A stretch of 11,352 nucleotides of DNA from Pseudomonadota bacterium (GCA_021798375.1 JAJZHU010000049.1:1-11352), one strand, 5' to 3'; counted from the stretch's first letter, positions 1 through 6,071 are shown. The notes: a model not told the origin generated them from the sequence alone. Translations and numbers: made by a program.

Positions 1-2
1 TG

Positions 3-68
3 ATCCATATTCGCGTGCCGCGCGGTTCGGAAACATCGCCGTGGCAGTTGTTGCATCCGGCGGGGTAG
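3..68 (+). CDS. Possible C-terminal tail of a rightward gene cut by the window edge
   Basis: Reading from base 3, the frame stays open from the edge to a TAG at 66-68 and gives a 21-residue tail ending in SPWQLLHPAG. Most of its third codon positions are G or C, as in the real genes of this window, and a hairpin follows downstream, which fits the end of a gene convergent with the IclR regulator. A second frame (base 2 to a TGA at 71-73) is also open but has lower GC at third positions. So little is present that no family can be named. The stretch may equally be non-coding. Confidence 0.25.
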   Translation: MHIRVPRGSETSPWQLLHPAG

Positions 69-106
69 GGTGAGGGAAGAATATAAGAAAAAATTAGTTA
101 AGATGA

Positions 107-147
107 AGGGAGAATCTTTTTTTGTTTACAAAAGAAGACTCGCTTCC
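107..147. terminator. Candidate terminator hairpin between convergent gene ends
   Basis: An imperfect A/T-rich inverted repeat: GAATCTTTTTTTGT (112-125) faces ACAAAAGAAGACTC (128-141), 12 of 14 positions complementary, with GGGA and TCCC further out adding weak support through a bulge. The innermost pairs must open to form a loop. Runs of T lie inside and beside the stem on both strands. It sits 40 to 80 bases beyond the IclR stop codon. Its A/T-rich, purine-then-T layout resembles the better hairpin at 11170-11203, which suggests a local terminator style. This is inferred from shape alone. Confidence 0.4.
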
Positions 148-186
148 CGTATTATATCGTACGTAGATCGTTTCCCAACCGGCCTT

Positions 187-999
187 TCACGACGCCAGAA
201 TAATTTGCAATTCTTCCTTGGTCCGCAACAATGATTCCGCGATCTGTTGTTCGTGTTCAAGAAACCGATGGGTCGGCACGGGCACCGAGACGGCGACCAT
301 GTTGCCCAGGGAATCGCGCAGGGCGATGCCGGCGGCGCAAATGCCCAGCATATGTTCCTCGCGGTCGAACGCGATTCCGGTTTGCCGGATTTTCTTGATT
401 TCGCGCAATAAAGCCTCCGCCGTGGTGATGGTGGAGGGCGTGCGCGACATATATTTGCGGCCGACCAGACGCAAAATCGCTTCGTCGTCCATTTCCGCCA
501 GCGCGGCCTTGCCGTTGGCGGTGCAATAAAGCGGAAAAGTTTCGCCGATCGCGGAGACGGTGCGCAGGCGATTGGGCCCCACGATCTGGTCGATAAAGAC
601 CAGATGATCCTTGTGGACCGAGGAAAAATCGACGGTCTCGCCCAGTTCGTTGGATAATTTGGTGATCAATGGCCGGGCGATGATGGCGAAATCCGTCTCC
701 ACCGAAGCCGCCAGCCGCAGCAGGGCCGGACCGAGCCGCAAGCGGCCGGTGGGGGAGGCGGCGATCAATAGTTTTTCGGCTTCCAGCGCGCCGGTGATGC
801 GTTGCACCGTCGATCTGGCCAGCCCGACCTTTTGTGCGATCTGGCCGAGGCTGAGCCCGTCGGGCACGCCTTCCAGCGCGCGCAGAATGTCGGCGGCGCG
901 GGCGATCACCTGCACCAGATTGCGCGAGGCGACCGGTTCGTCGGCGGCGGGCGATGAGGGTTCTTTTGACACGGAATCGTTGTGGGCCAGGGGCTTCAT
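187..999 (-). CDS. IclR-family transcriptional regulator
   Basis: Encodes 270 residues, the usual IclR length. An N-terminal winged helix-turn-helix spans about residues 27-95; LSLGQIAQKVGLARSTVQRI is the recognition region. A C-terminal effector-binding domain spans about 105-268, with the typical ETVDFSSV, LYCTANGKAALA and GICAAGIALRD segments. IclR proteins bind DNA as dimers or tetramers and respond to small metabolites, often acting on the divergent gene. I chose the ATG at 997-999. The frame stays open upstream to 1074, but that extension (MYRMSGAMYRN...) is encoded by the operator-like repeats and falls upstream of a good minus-strand TTGACA. No clear ribosome site precedes the chosen ATG, so the mRNA may be nearly leaderless, or a longer start could be used. 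It probably controls the divergent cyclase operon at 1110 and itself. The ligand is unknown. Confidence 0.93.
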   Translation of the reverse strand: MKPLAHNDSVSKEPSSPAADEPVASRNLVQVIARAADILRALEGVPDGLSLGQIAQKVGLARSTVQRITGALEAEKLLIAASPTGRLRLGPALLRLAASVETDFAIIARPLITKLSNELGETVDFSSVHKDHLVFIDQIVGPNRLRTVSAIGETFPLYCTANGKAALAEMDDEAILRLVGRKYMSRTPSTITTAEALLREIKKIRQTGIAFDREEHMLGICAAGIALRDSLGNMVAVSVPVPTHRFLEHEQQIAESLLRTKEELQIILAS

Positions 1000-1006
1000 G
1001 ACGGCA

Positions 1007-1035
1007 AGTTTTATCGGCTGGGGGCTTGATGTCAA
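1007..1035 (-). promoter_or_regulatory. Candidate promoter of the IclR regulator
   Basis: Read on the minus strand, a perfect TTGACA (1035-1030) is followed after 16 or 17 bases by TAAAAC or AAAACT. Transcription would begin within a few bases of the ATG at 999, implying a leaderless or nearly leaderless message. The -35 match is strong, the -10 match weak. Confidence 0.35.
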
Positions 1036-1054
1036 GACCGCATTGCGATACATT
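1026..1054 (+). promoter_or_regulatory. Candidate promoter of the cyclase-cupin-SDR operon
   Basis: TTGATG (1026-1031) and TACATT (1049-1054) are separated by 17 bases, each matching 4 of 6 sigma-70 consensus positions. The predicted transcript start near 1061 lies inside the repeat cluster 1041-1080 and leaves a leader of about 50 bases before the ATG at 1110. The -35 shares its dyad (CTTGA-TG-TCAAG, 1025-1036) with the opposite-strand -35 of the IclR gene, so the two promoters would be back to back and overlapping. Confidence 0.35.
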
Positions 1055-1080
1055 GCGCCCGACATCCGATACATGTCGGG
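1041..1080. promoter_or_regulatory. Candidate IclR operator: nested repeats
   Basis: Three repeat patterns overlap here. CATTGCG occurs twice, separated by ATA (1041-1047 and 1051-1057). CGATACAT occurs twice with starts 21 bp apart (1046-1053 and 1067-1074), two turns of the helix. CCCGACAT (1058-1065) and ATGTCGGG (1073-1080) form a perfect 8-bp inverted repeat around CCGATAC. The cluster covers the predicted -10 and start site of the cyclase operon, as expected for repressor control. That the divergent IclR protein is the binder is inference. Confidence 0.5.
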
Positions 1081-1109
1081 TCAGTTACACCTATGGGGAG
1101 AAGTTAACA

Positions 1110-1952
1110 ATGACGATTACGGTGCGAGGCATCGAGTTCGAAGAAAATTTGAACAATTCGATGGGGTTGCAGTTTCATAGCCTGTCCCACCGGTTTGGCT
1201 TTCAGTCGCCGAACTGGCCATATTTCCAGGATGTGCAGATCGAGCGCATTCATTACATGGCCAAATCCGGTGTGCTCAGCCAGCGTATCACCACCACCAT
1301 GCACAACGGCACGCACATCGATGCGCCGGGGCATGTGGTCAGCGGTGCGCCTTTCATCAACGAAATTCCGCTGCCGCATTTCTTTGGTTCCGGCATCGTG
1401 ATTGATCTGCCCAAGAAGAAATGGGAATCGATCACCTATGACGATCTGGAACGCACGGCTGGCAAATCGGTGCGTCCGGGCGACGTGGTGATTATCAACA
1501 CCGGTTGGCATCACAAATACGACGATAACGACGAATATTTCGCCTATTGTCCCGGCCTGGTGCCTTCGGCCGCCGATTGGCTGATCGAAAAAGGCGTCAA
1601 GGTGGTCGGCCATGATACGCAGGCCAACGACCATCCGCTGGCCACTGCCATCGGGCCGCATCGCAACGGGCCGCTGCTGCCGCATCTTGCCGACGAATAC
1701 AAGGTTTGGTCCGGCGGACACACCTGGGATCAAGATTTCCCCGAGTGGGAGCCGGTGCATCGCAAACTGTTCGCCAAGGGCATCATGGGCATCGAAAACG
1801 TCGGCGGCGATCTCGACGCGGTGACCGGCAAACGGGTGACCTTCGCGTTCTTCCCGTGGAACTGGGATCGCGGCGATGGTTGCATCATCCGCCTGGTGGC
1901 GATAACCGATCCCGCCGCCGCTTACCGGATCGAGCCCGGCAACAACTTCTAA
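1110..1952 (+). CDS. Cyclase-family metal-dependent hydrolase (kynurenine formamidase / isatin hydrolase fold)
   Basis: Encodes 280 residues of the PF04199 'cyclase' family, whose known members hydrolyse amides or lactams (N-formylkynurenine, isatin) with a bound divalent metal. The signature HNGTHIDAPGH is at residues 65-75, with H65, H69 and D71 as expected metal ligands and H75 as the expected catalytic His. Late-domain ligands H217 and E229 (VHRKLF...GIEN) are also present, so the enzyme should be active. No signal peptide is seen, so it is cytoplasmic. The ATG at 1110 is chosen because GGGGAG (1095-1100) precedes it by 9 bases; the frame is open further upstream, but that part crosses the promoter region. 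It is the first gene of an operon with the cupin (24-base gap) and SDR, divergent from the IclR regulator. The family is certain; the substrate is not. A ring-opening hydrolysis is the natural guess. Confidence 0.9.
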   Translation: MTITVRGIEFEENLNNSMGLQFHSLSHRFGFQSPNWPYFQDVQIERIHYMAKSGVLSQRITTTMHNGTHIDAPGHVVSGAPFINEIPLPHFFGSGIVIDLPKKKWESITYDDLERTAGKSVRPGDVVIINTGWHHKYDDNDEYFAYCPGLVPSAADWLIEKGVKVVGHDTQANDHPLATAIGPHRNGPLLPHLADEYKVWSGGHTWDQDFPEWEPVHRKLFAKGIMGIENVGGDLDAVTGKRVTFAFFPWNWDRGDGCIIRLVAITDPAAAYRIEPGNNF

Positions 1953-1976
1953 ACAGCGTGGGATAGGAGAACGGCG

Positions 1977-2339
1977 ATGAGCGAAGCGATTCCGGGTATC
2001 AATGTCCGTCGGCTGCAAGACGCGCTGTTCTACGAAGCGCCCAACCATTTCGATATCCGGGCCATGCGTCTGCAAGGTTTGGAGGCGGGCGGCCCAGAGA
2101 AATTCTGGGTCGGTCTGTCGCAGATTCTGCCCGGCGGCCGCGCCGGACCCGACGCTGGGCCGGTTGAAAAAGTCTATGTCGTGCTGGAGGGTGAACTGAC
2201 GTTGCGATCCGGCGGGAAAGAGGTGAAGCTTGGACGGCGCGACTCTTGTTCCATCGCCCCGGGCGTCACGCGAGAAATCATCAATCTTACCAACGATGTG
2301 GTGACGACATTGGTTGTTATTCCACGGGCGGGAGGCTGA
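1977..2339 (+). CDS. Small single-domain cupin protein
   Basis: Encodes 120 residues. The C-terminal two thirds (about 45-116) has the cupin pattern: VYVVLEGELTLRSGGKEVKLGRRD, then APGVTREIINLTN. In ordinary cupins motif 1 carries HxH plus E and motif 2 carries PxGxxH. Here motif 1 reads PDAGPVEKV with no His and motif 2 has R99 at the usual His position, so a classical three-His metal site is absent. It may bind a small molecule, isomerise without metal, or support its neighbours. AGGAG (1964-1968) supports the ATG at 1977. It lies 24 bases after the cyclase and one base before the SDR start, so it is translated within the same operon. The fold is fairly certain; the role is unknown. Confidence 0.82.
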   Translation: MSEAIPGINVRRLQDALFYEAPNHFDIRAMRLQGLEAGGPEKFWVGLSQILPGGRAGPDAGPVEKVYVVLEGELTLRSGGKEVKLGRRDSCSIAPGVTREIINLTNDVVTTLVVIPRAGG

Positions 2340-2340
2340 T

Positions 2341-3141
2341 ATGGAAGACTGGTTGAAAAATCCGGCTTCGCTGTTTGATATTTCCGGCAAAGTGGCGGTG
2401 GTAACCGGCGCTTCGGGCGCGTTTGGGGCGCTGGCCTCGCAGGTGCTGGCGGGTGCGGGCGCTCGTCTGGTGCTGGCCGCGGGCAACGGGGCAGCACTGG
2501 CCGAAGTGGCGGCACAATGCCGCGAATTGGGCGCTGAAACGGCGACCATCGTGCAGCGTCCAAACACCGAAGCGGCGTGTAATGCGATCGTGGCCGAGGC
2601 GGTCAAACAATTCGGCGGCGTCGATATTCTGGTGGTGGCATCGGGCATGAACGATGTGGCGCTGGCGCCCGATATGTCGCCCGAACGGTTCGCCGGCGTC
2701 ATGGATGCCAACGTGACCGGCAGTTGGCTGATGGCGCGCGCCGCCGGCACGCAAATGATCGCGCAGGGACGCGGCGGGCGTGTGGTGCTGATGTCCTCGG
2801 CACGCGCCAAGCTGGGTCATCCGGCGGGATACAGCGCCTATTGCGCCTCCAAAGCGGCGGTGGACGGCATCACGCGGGCGCTTGGCTGCGAATGGGGACA
2901 TTACGGCATCACCGTGAATGCCATAGCACCCACCGTTTTCCGCTCGGCGCTCACCGCCTGGATGTTCGAGGATACCGAACGCGCCCGTGCGGTGCGCAGT
3001 GGATTCTTGTCGCGTGTGCCGTTGGGCCGTCTTGGCGAACCGTCGGATCTGGCCGGTCCGCTGCTGTTCCTGGTGTCGGCGGCGTCGGCATTTTACACGG
3101 GGCACACATTGGATGCCGATGGCGGTTATACCGCCGGATAA
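2341..3141 (+). CDS. Short-chain dehydrogenase/reductase (SDR), operon member
   Basis: Encodes 266 residues, normal for a classical SDR that oxidises a secondary alcohol or reduces a ketone with NAD(P). The Rossmann glycine motif TGASGAFG is at residues 22-29, a structural/catalytic N124 in MDANVTG, S153, and Y167 and K171 in YSAYCASK, so the Asn-Ser-Tyr-Lys set is complete. The usual NNAG motif is replaced by VASGMN around residues 99-104. The C-terminal PLGRLGEPSDLAGPLLFLVS and DADGGYTAG are typical. I start at the ATG at 2341, one base after the cupin TGA, with GGGAGG inside the cupin's last codons as ribosome site; an upstream in-frame ATG at 2314 would overlap the cupin. No charged residue clearly sets NAD or NADP preference. 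It is probably a dehydrogenase step next to the cyclase hydrolase; the substrate is unknown. Confidence 0.92.
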   Translation: MEDWLKNPASLFDISGKVAVVTGASGAFGALASQVLAGAGARLVLAAGNGAALAEVAAQCRELGAETATIVQRPNTEAACNAIVAEAVKQFGGVDILVVASGMNDVALAPDMSPERFAGVMDANVTGSWLMARAAGTQMIAQGRGGRVVLMSSARAKLGHPAGYSAYCASKAAVDGITRALGCEWGHYGITVNAIAPTVFRSALTAWMFEDTERARAVRSGFLSRVPLGRLGEPSDLAGPLLFLVSAASAFYTGHTLDADGGYTAG

Positions 3142-3153
3142 AAACGCGGAGGA

Positions 3154-3186
3154 GGAAATTTGCGTTTGTTTATCTCGCAAATTTCC
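3154..3186. terminator. Bidirectional hairpin between two convergent SDR genes
   Basis: GGAAATTTGCG (3154-3164) and CGCAAATTTCC (3176-3186) form a perfect 11-bp inverted repeat around an 11-base T-rich loop. It lies between the stop of the rightward SDR (3141) and that of the leftward SDR (3198). There is no long U run after the stem on either strand, so termination efficiency is uncertain, but the position and perfect symmetry fit a shared terminator. Confidence 0.6.
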
Positions 3187-3197
3187 GCCCCGTTGTC

Positions 3198-3965
3198 CTA
3201 CAACGCCGTGGCGCCGCCATCGACCGAGATATCAGCGGCGGTCACCCAGCGCGATTCGTCCGATGCCAGATAGACCGCGCACCAGGCGATGTCTTCCGGC
3301 ATGCCGATTTGCTTGATCATCATCCGGTCGAGCACGTTTTCTTTGAAGCCGGGCTGTTCGAGAACCGGCGCCGTTGCATCCGTCAGGGTCATGCCGGGCG
3401 AAATGGTGTTGGCGCGGATCTTGTAGGCCCCACCTTCCATCGCCAATTGGCGTGTCATGGCCAGAACGCCGCCCTTGCCGGCGCAATGCGCCAGCGCGCC
3501 CGATCCCGGCAACGCCATATAGGCGTTGGCCGAAGCGAAATTGATGATCGCGCCGCCGTTTTGTTTCAGATGCGGCCAGGCGGCTTTGCAGGCCAGGAAA
3601 ACCACATCCAACTCGCCCGACAGCGTGCGGCGCCAATGGCTATCGAAATCCATCTCCTCGATGAAGGCGAAGGCGCCGAAGGCACCGGCATTGACCAGGA
3701 TGTCGATTCTGCCAAAGCGCGCGATGGTGGCGTTGATCAAACGCTGCACGTCGGCGGGCGCGGTGAGGTCGCATGGATGCAGGCTTTCCATAGGCAGCCC
3801 CTCGCGCGCCGCCAAATCCAGCGTTTCCTGGGCCGCATCCGGCCTGATATCGCAACCCATCACCATTGCTCCCTGGCGGGCGAACATCAGCGCGCAACCA
3901 CGGCCGATGCCACCGCCGCTACCGGTGACGATGGCGATTTTTCCAGCCAGGCGGCCTGCGGTCAT
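3198..3965 (-). CDS. SDR-family oxidoreductase with His at the catalytic Tyr position
   Basis: Encodes 255 residues of classical SDR length. The Rossmann motif TGSGGGIG is at residues 14-21, D39 after the second strand suggests NAD preference, D66 sits in the adenine-contact CDL, and the NAG motif is at 92-94. S145 is in place, but the active-site stretch reads GALAHCAGKGG, so H160 takes the place of the catalytic Tyr four residues before K164. The DNA codon is CAT, one base from TAT. Downstream ANTISPGMTLTDAT and DISVDGG are normal. Loss of Tyr usually cripples classical SDRs, yet the rest is well conserved, so this may be a His-type subfamily rather than a decayed gene. AAGGGGA six bases before the ATG supports the start. 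It is divergent from the FAD oxidoreductase and convergent with the other SDR. Confidence 0.9.
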   Translation of the reverse strand: MTAGRLAGKIAIVTGSGGGIGRGCALMFARQGAMVMGCDIRPDAAQETLDLAAREGLPMESLHPCDLTAPADVQRLINATIARFGRIDILVNAGAFGAFAFIEEMDFDSHWRRTLSGELDVVFLACKAAWPHLKQNGGAIINFASANAYMALPGSGALAHCAGKGGVLAMTRQLAMEGGAYKIRANTISPGMTLTDATAPVLEQPGFKENVLDRMMIKQIGMPEDIAWCAVYLASDESRWVTAADISVDGGATAL

Positions 3966-4052
3966 GAATATCCCCTTTGTGTCGGATTGCGTTTTTTGGA
4001 AAGCCGGAGTCTTCGTGGCTTCACCTTACCAATCTCCCGCCCATTCGCCAAT

Positions 4053-4093
4053 CGGGCACAAATATGTGCCCGCCGGGTACAAATATGTACCGT
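4053..4093. promoter_or_regulatory. Tandem dyad operators in a divergent promoter region
   Basis: Site 1 is CGGGCACA (4053-4060), AATA, TGTGCCCG (4065-4072): perfect 8-bp arms. Site 2 is GGTACA (4076-4081), AATA (4082-4085), TGTACC (4086-4091): perfect 6-bp arms. The centres are exactly 21 bp apart, so both face the same side of the helix. The sites differ by a C-to-T change in one arm matched by a G-to-A change in the other, which keeps the symmetry. They lie 63 bases upstream of the FAD oxidoreductase start and 87 bases upstream of the leftward SDR start, so a dimeric regulator could control both. Which regulator is unknown; none is encoded next to it. Confidence 0.7.
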
Positions 4094-4095
4094 CT

Positions 4096-4123
4096 TCCAC
4101 AAAGTTTTGCTCTGCCCTATCAA
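4096..4123 (+). promoter_or_regulatory. Weak candidate promoter of the FAD oxidoreductase gene
   Basis: TCCACA (4096-4101) and TATCAA (4118-4123) are 16 bases apart, each matching 4 of 6 consensus positions. It sits just downstream of operator site 2, so a bound regulator would touch the -35 region and could activate or repress. Support is weak. Confidence 0.22.
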
Positions 4124-4154
4124 TGGCCGCAATGTAGTTCGGGGAGAGAAACAC

Positions 4155-5741
4155 ATGACCGCCTCTTATGACGTGATTGCGATCGGCGCGGGCCACAATG
4201 GGTTGGTTGCCGCCGCTTATCTGGCGAAAGCCGGGAAAAAAGTGCTGGTGCTGGAAAGCAAGGGCTGGCCGGGCGGCGGTGTTTCCACCCGCGAGCTGAC
4301 GCTGCCCGGCTTTCGCCATGATGAACATTCCAATGTTCACATCATGATCCAGGGCAATCCGATGGTCACCAACGACGAGCTTGGTTTATTTTCCAGGTTC
4401 GGCATGGAATATCATTATTTCGACACCCCGCATGTCACCGTGTTCGAAGATCAGAGCACCATTTTTTCTTATAAATCGCTCGACAAGACCTGCGAATCAA
4501 TCGCCAAGGTTTCGGCGCACGACGCCGAGGCCTACCGCAAATTCGCCGAAGCCAGTATGCGCATGTTGCCGATGTTCATGTCGGGCTTGTATGCCCCGCC
4601 GCTGCCGATGGGTGCGTTCGTCGCCATGATCGATCAAAGCGACGAAGGCCGCGATTTGTTCGACGCCATGCAGCGCAGCTCGGCCGATATCGCCAACAGC
4701 CTGTTCGAAAGCGACAAGGTGAAAATCCATCTTGTGCGTCTGATCACCGAAAATCTGCAAATGCCCGATGAATTGGGCACCGGCATGGGCATGTATCTGA
4801 TGCCGGGGATTATCCACACCTACGGCGTTTCGGCGCCCATCGGCGGCAGCGGCCGTCTGACGGAATCTCTGGTGCGCTGCATCGAGGCCTATGGCGGCAA
4901 GGTTCAATGCAACAGCGAAGTGCGCCGGGTGATTGTTTCGGGTGGCCGCGCCACCGGCGTGGAGCTTGCGGACGGCGAGAAATTCATGGCGCGCGATGCC
5001 GTAATCGGCGGCATCCATCCCAAGCGGCTGAAGAATTTCATCGCCGGCATAGAACCGCGCGTGCTGGAACGGGCCGAGCGCGTGACGCCCTCGCCCTTCA
5101 GCATCCTGCTCAGTCATTATGCGTTGGCCGAGCCGGCGAAATTCATCGCCGGGCCGGAAGTCGCGCAGGCGAAGATGGTCGAATTGGTCAGCACGAGCAA
5201 TTTTTCGGAACTGATGTCGGATTACGATGCCTTGCGTCGTGGCCGGATGCCCGCGCGGCGGTTGATCGCCGGTGGCGACGACAGCCATTACGACAAAACG
5301 CGCGTTCCCCCCGGACGCGGCGTGTTTTACGGCGTCAGTTTCGCCCCCTATGATCTGGCCGATGGCGGTCCGTCACGTTGGGACGAAATCAAGGAAGAGG
5401 TGGCCGATCAAAGTCTCGCCTATTATCGCCGCTTCATTTCGAACATGGGCGACGACAATATCCTGGCGCGACTGGTGATGTCGCCGCTGGATATGGAACG
5501 CTCGTCGCCCAACAGCTTTGTACGCGGCGACATGCACGGTTGCGCGCCGTATTTTTACCAAACCATGGCGCACCGCCCCACGCCCGATCTTGGCAATTAT
5601 ACCGTGCCTGGTCTCGATGGTTTCTATCTGGTCGGGCCGTTCATGCATCCGGGCGGCGGCGTATTCGGGGCGGGACGCGGCACGGCCATTCGCATGTTTG
5701 ATGATCTTGGCATGGATTTTGATCGCACGGTGTCGGCATGA
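4155..5741 (+). CDS. FAD-dependent oxidoreductase, PYROXD2 / phytoene desaturase (CrtI)-like
   Basis: Encodes 528 residues, typical of this flavin amine-oxidase/CrtI-type family. The N-terminal FAD site reads DVIAIGAGHNGLVAAAYLAKAG (residues 6-27, split GAGHNG), with E34 to bind ribose and GGG at 40-42. The C-terminal FAD segment has GFYLVGPFMHPGGGVFGAG from about residue 489. The middle carries the variable substrate domain. Members desaturate or oxidise carbon chains or rings; CrtI acts on carotenoids, while PYROXD2-type enzymes are poorly characterised. No phytoene synthase or other carotenoid gene is nearby, so a catabolic role is more likely. The ATG at 4155 has GGGGAG (4141-4146) eight bases before it; the frame is open far upstream, but that stretch is antisense to the SDR. 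Its stop overlaps the next gene's start by ATGA. The gene sits downstream of the tandem operators. Confidence 0.9.
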   Translation: MTASYDVIAIGAGHNGLVAAAYLAKAGKKVLVLESKGWPGGGVSTRELTLPGFRHDEHSNVHIMIQGNPMVTNDELGLFSRFGMEYHYFDTPHVTVFEDQSTIFSYKSLDKTCESIAKVSAHDAEAYRKFAEASMRMLPMFMSGLYAPPLPMGAFVAMIDQSDEGRDLFDAMQRSSADIANSLFESDKVKIHLVRLITENLQMPDELGTGMGMYLMPGIIHTYGVSAPIGGSGRLTESLVRCIEAYGGKVQCNSEVRRVIVSGGRATGVELADGEKFMARDAVIGGIHPKRLKNFIAGIEPRVLERAERVTPSPFSILLSHYALAEPAKFIAGPEVAQAKMVELVSTSNFSELMSDYDALRRGRMPARRLIAGGDDSHYDKTRVPPGRGVFYGVSFAPYDLADGGPSRWDEIKEEVADQSLAYYRRFISNMGDDNILARLVMSPLDMERSSPNSFVRGDMHGCAPYFYQTMAHRPTPDLGNYTVPGLDGFYLVGPFMHPGGGVFGAGRGTAIRMFDDLGMDFDRTVSA

Positions 5742-5980
5742 GCATGAAAATCGTAGGTGGCGACAACAAGGAACTGATGACCGTCAGTTCCATTTCCCAC
5801 GATGGCGAAAAATTGGTGATCAAGGGAAAGATATTCGGCACCATGCCGATGACGGCCAAAGTCACGCCCGAGGAAGCGCGCGCCGGCCTGAAGCTGCTTA
5901 ATCTGCGGCTGGTGCTGTTCCTGCTGACATTTTTGTTCCGGCGCAGCAAACCAAAGGCGGGCGCTCGCGCCAAAACATAG
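5738..5980 (+). CDS. 80-residue conserved-looking protein with a C-terminal membrane tail
   Basis: The start overlaps the FAD oxidoreductase stop (ATGA, 5738-5741), and there is no clear ribosome site of its own, so translation is probably coupled. Residues 1-50 are soluble, with a beta-rich look (KELMTVSSISHDGEKLVIKGKIFG) followed by a helix TPEEARAGLKLL. Residues 52-67 are hydrophobic (LNLRLVLFLLTFLF) and then basic (RRSKPKAGARAK), like a tail anchor or an amphipathic membrane helix with positive residues inside. I do not recognise a named family. Because it is fused translationally to the oxidoreductase, it may bring that enzyme to the membrane, for example to reach a lipophilic substrate or quinone; this is inference. 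A second ATG lies at 5744. Confidence 0.75.
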   Translation: MSMKIVGGDNKELMTVSSISHDGEKLVIKGKIFGTMPMTAKVTPEEARAGLKLLNLRLVLFLLTFLFRRSKPKAGARAKT

Positions 5981-6003
5981 CCGCACGGGTTCTCGGGGTG
6001 CGG
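5981..6003. terminator. Short hairpin right after the small-protein stop codon
   Basis: CCGCAC (5981-5986) and GTGCGG (5998-6003) are a perfect 6-bp inverted repeat around an 11-base G-rich loop, starting at the first base after the TAG. No U tract follows, only AAAA, so it is at best a weak terminator or an mRNA 3'-end stabiliser. Confidence 0.25.
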
Positions 6004-6071
6004 AAAAGGCCAATCCTGCTATTGAGAAATTCGTCTTGCAACGCGCCCGGGCCTTCTCGATAGAGCAAGAT

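Noticed and set aside
22..60. A minus-strand C-N-N-C-H-G sequence resembling a haem c attachment motif at the left edge.
   Set aside because: The frame has no start codon between it and an upstream stop, no signal peptide, and runs off the window; a single CxxCH by chance is not evidence of a cytochrome.
1104..2810. A 568-codon open frame on the minus strand across the cyclase, cupin and SDR genes.
   Set aside because: It lies wholly antisense to three well-supported genes, its protein is rich in His, Arg and Pro with no domain pattern, and it is explained by high-GC third positions opposite real codons.
2724..4154. The FAD oxidoreductase frame stays open for 477 codons upstream, as if encoding a 1005-residue fusion.
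   Set aside because: That part overlaps the first SDR in another frame and is antisense to the second SDR, gives a low-complexity sequence with no family pattern, and a good ribosome site precedes the ATG at 4155.
4497..5288. A 263-codon minus-strand open frame inside the FAD oxidoreductase.
   Set aside because: It is antisense to a conserved gene, His/Arg/Ala-rich and without domain motifs: a typical high-GC shadow.
4155..5741. Reading the FAD oxidoreductase as phytoene desaturase for carotenoid synthesis.
   Set aside because: No phytoene synthase, cyclase of the carotenoid type or prenyltransferase gene is nearby, and the surrounding genes are catabolic in type.
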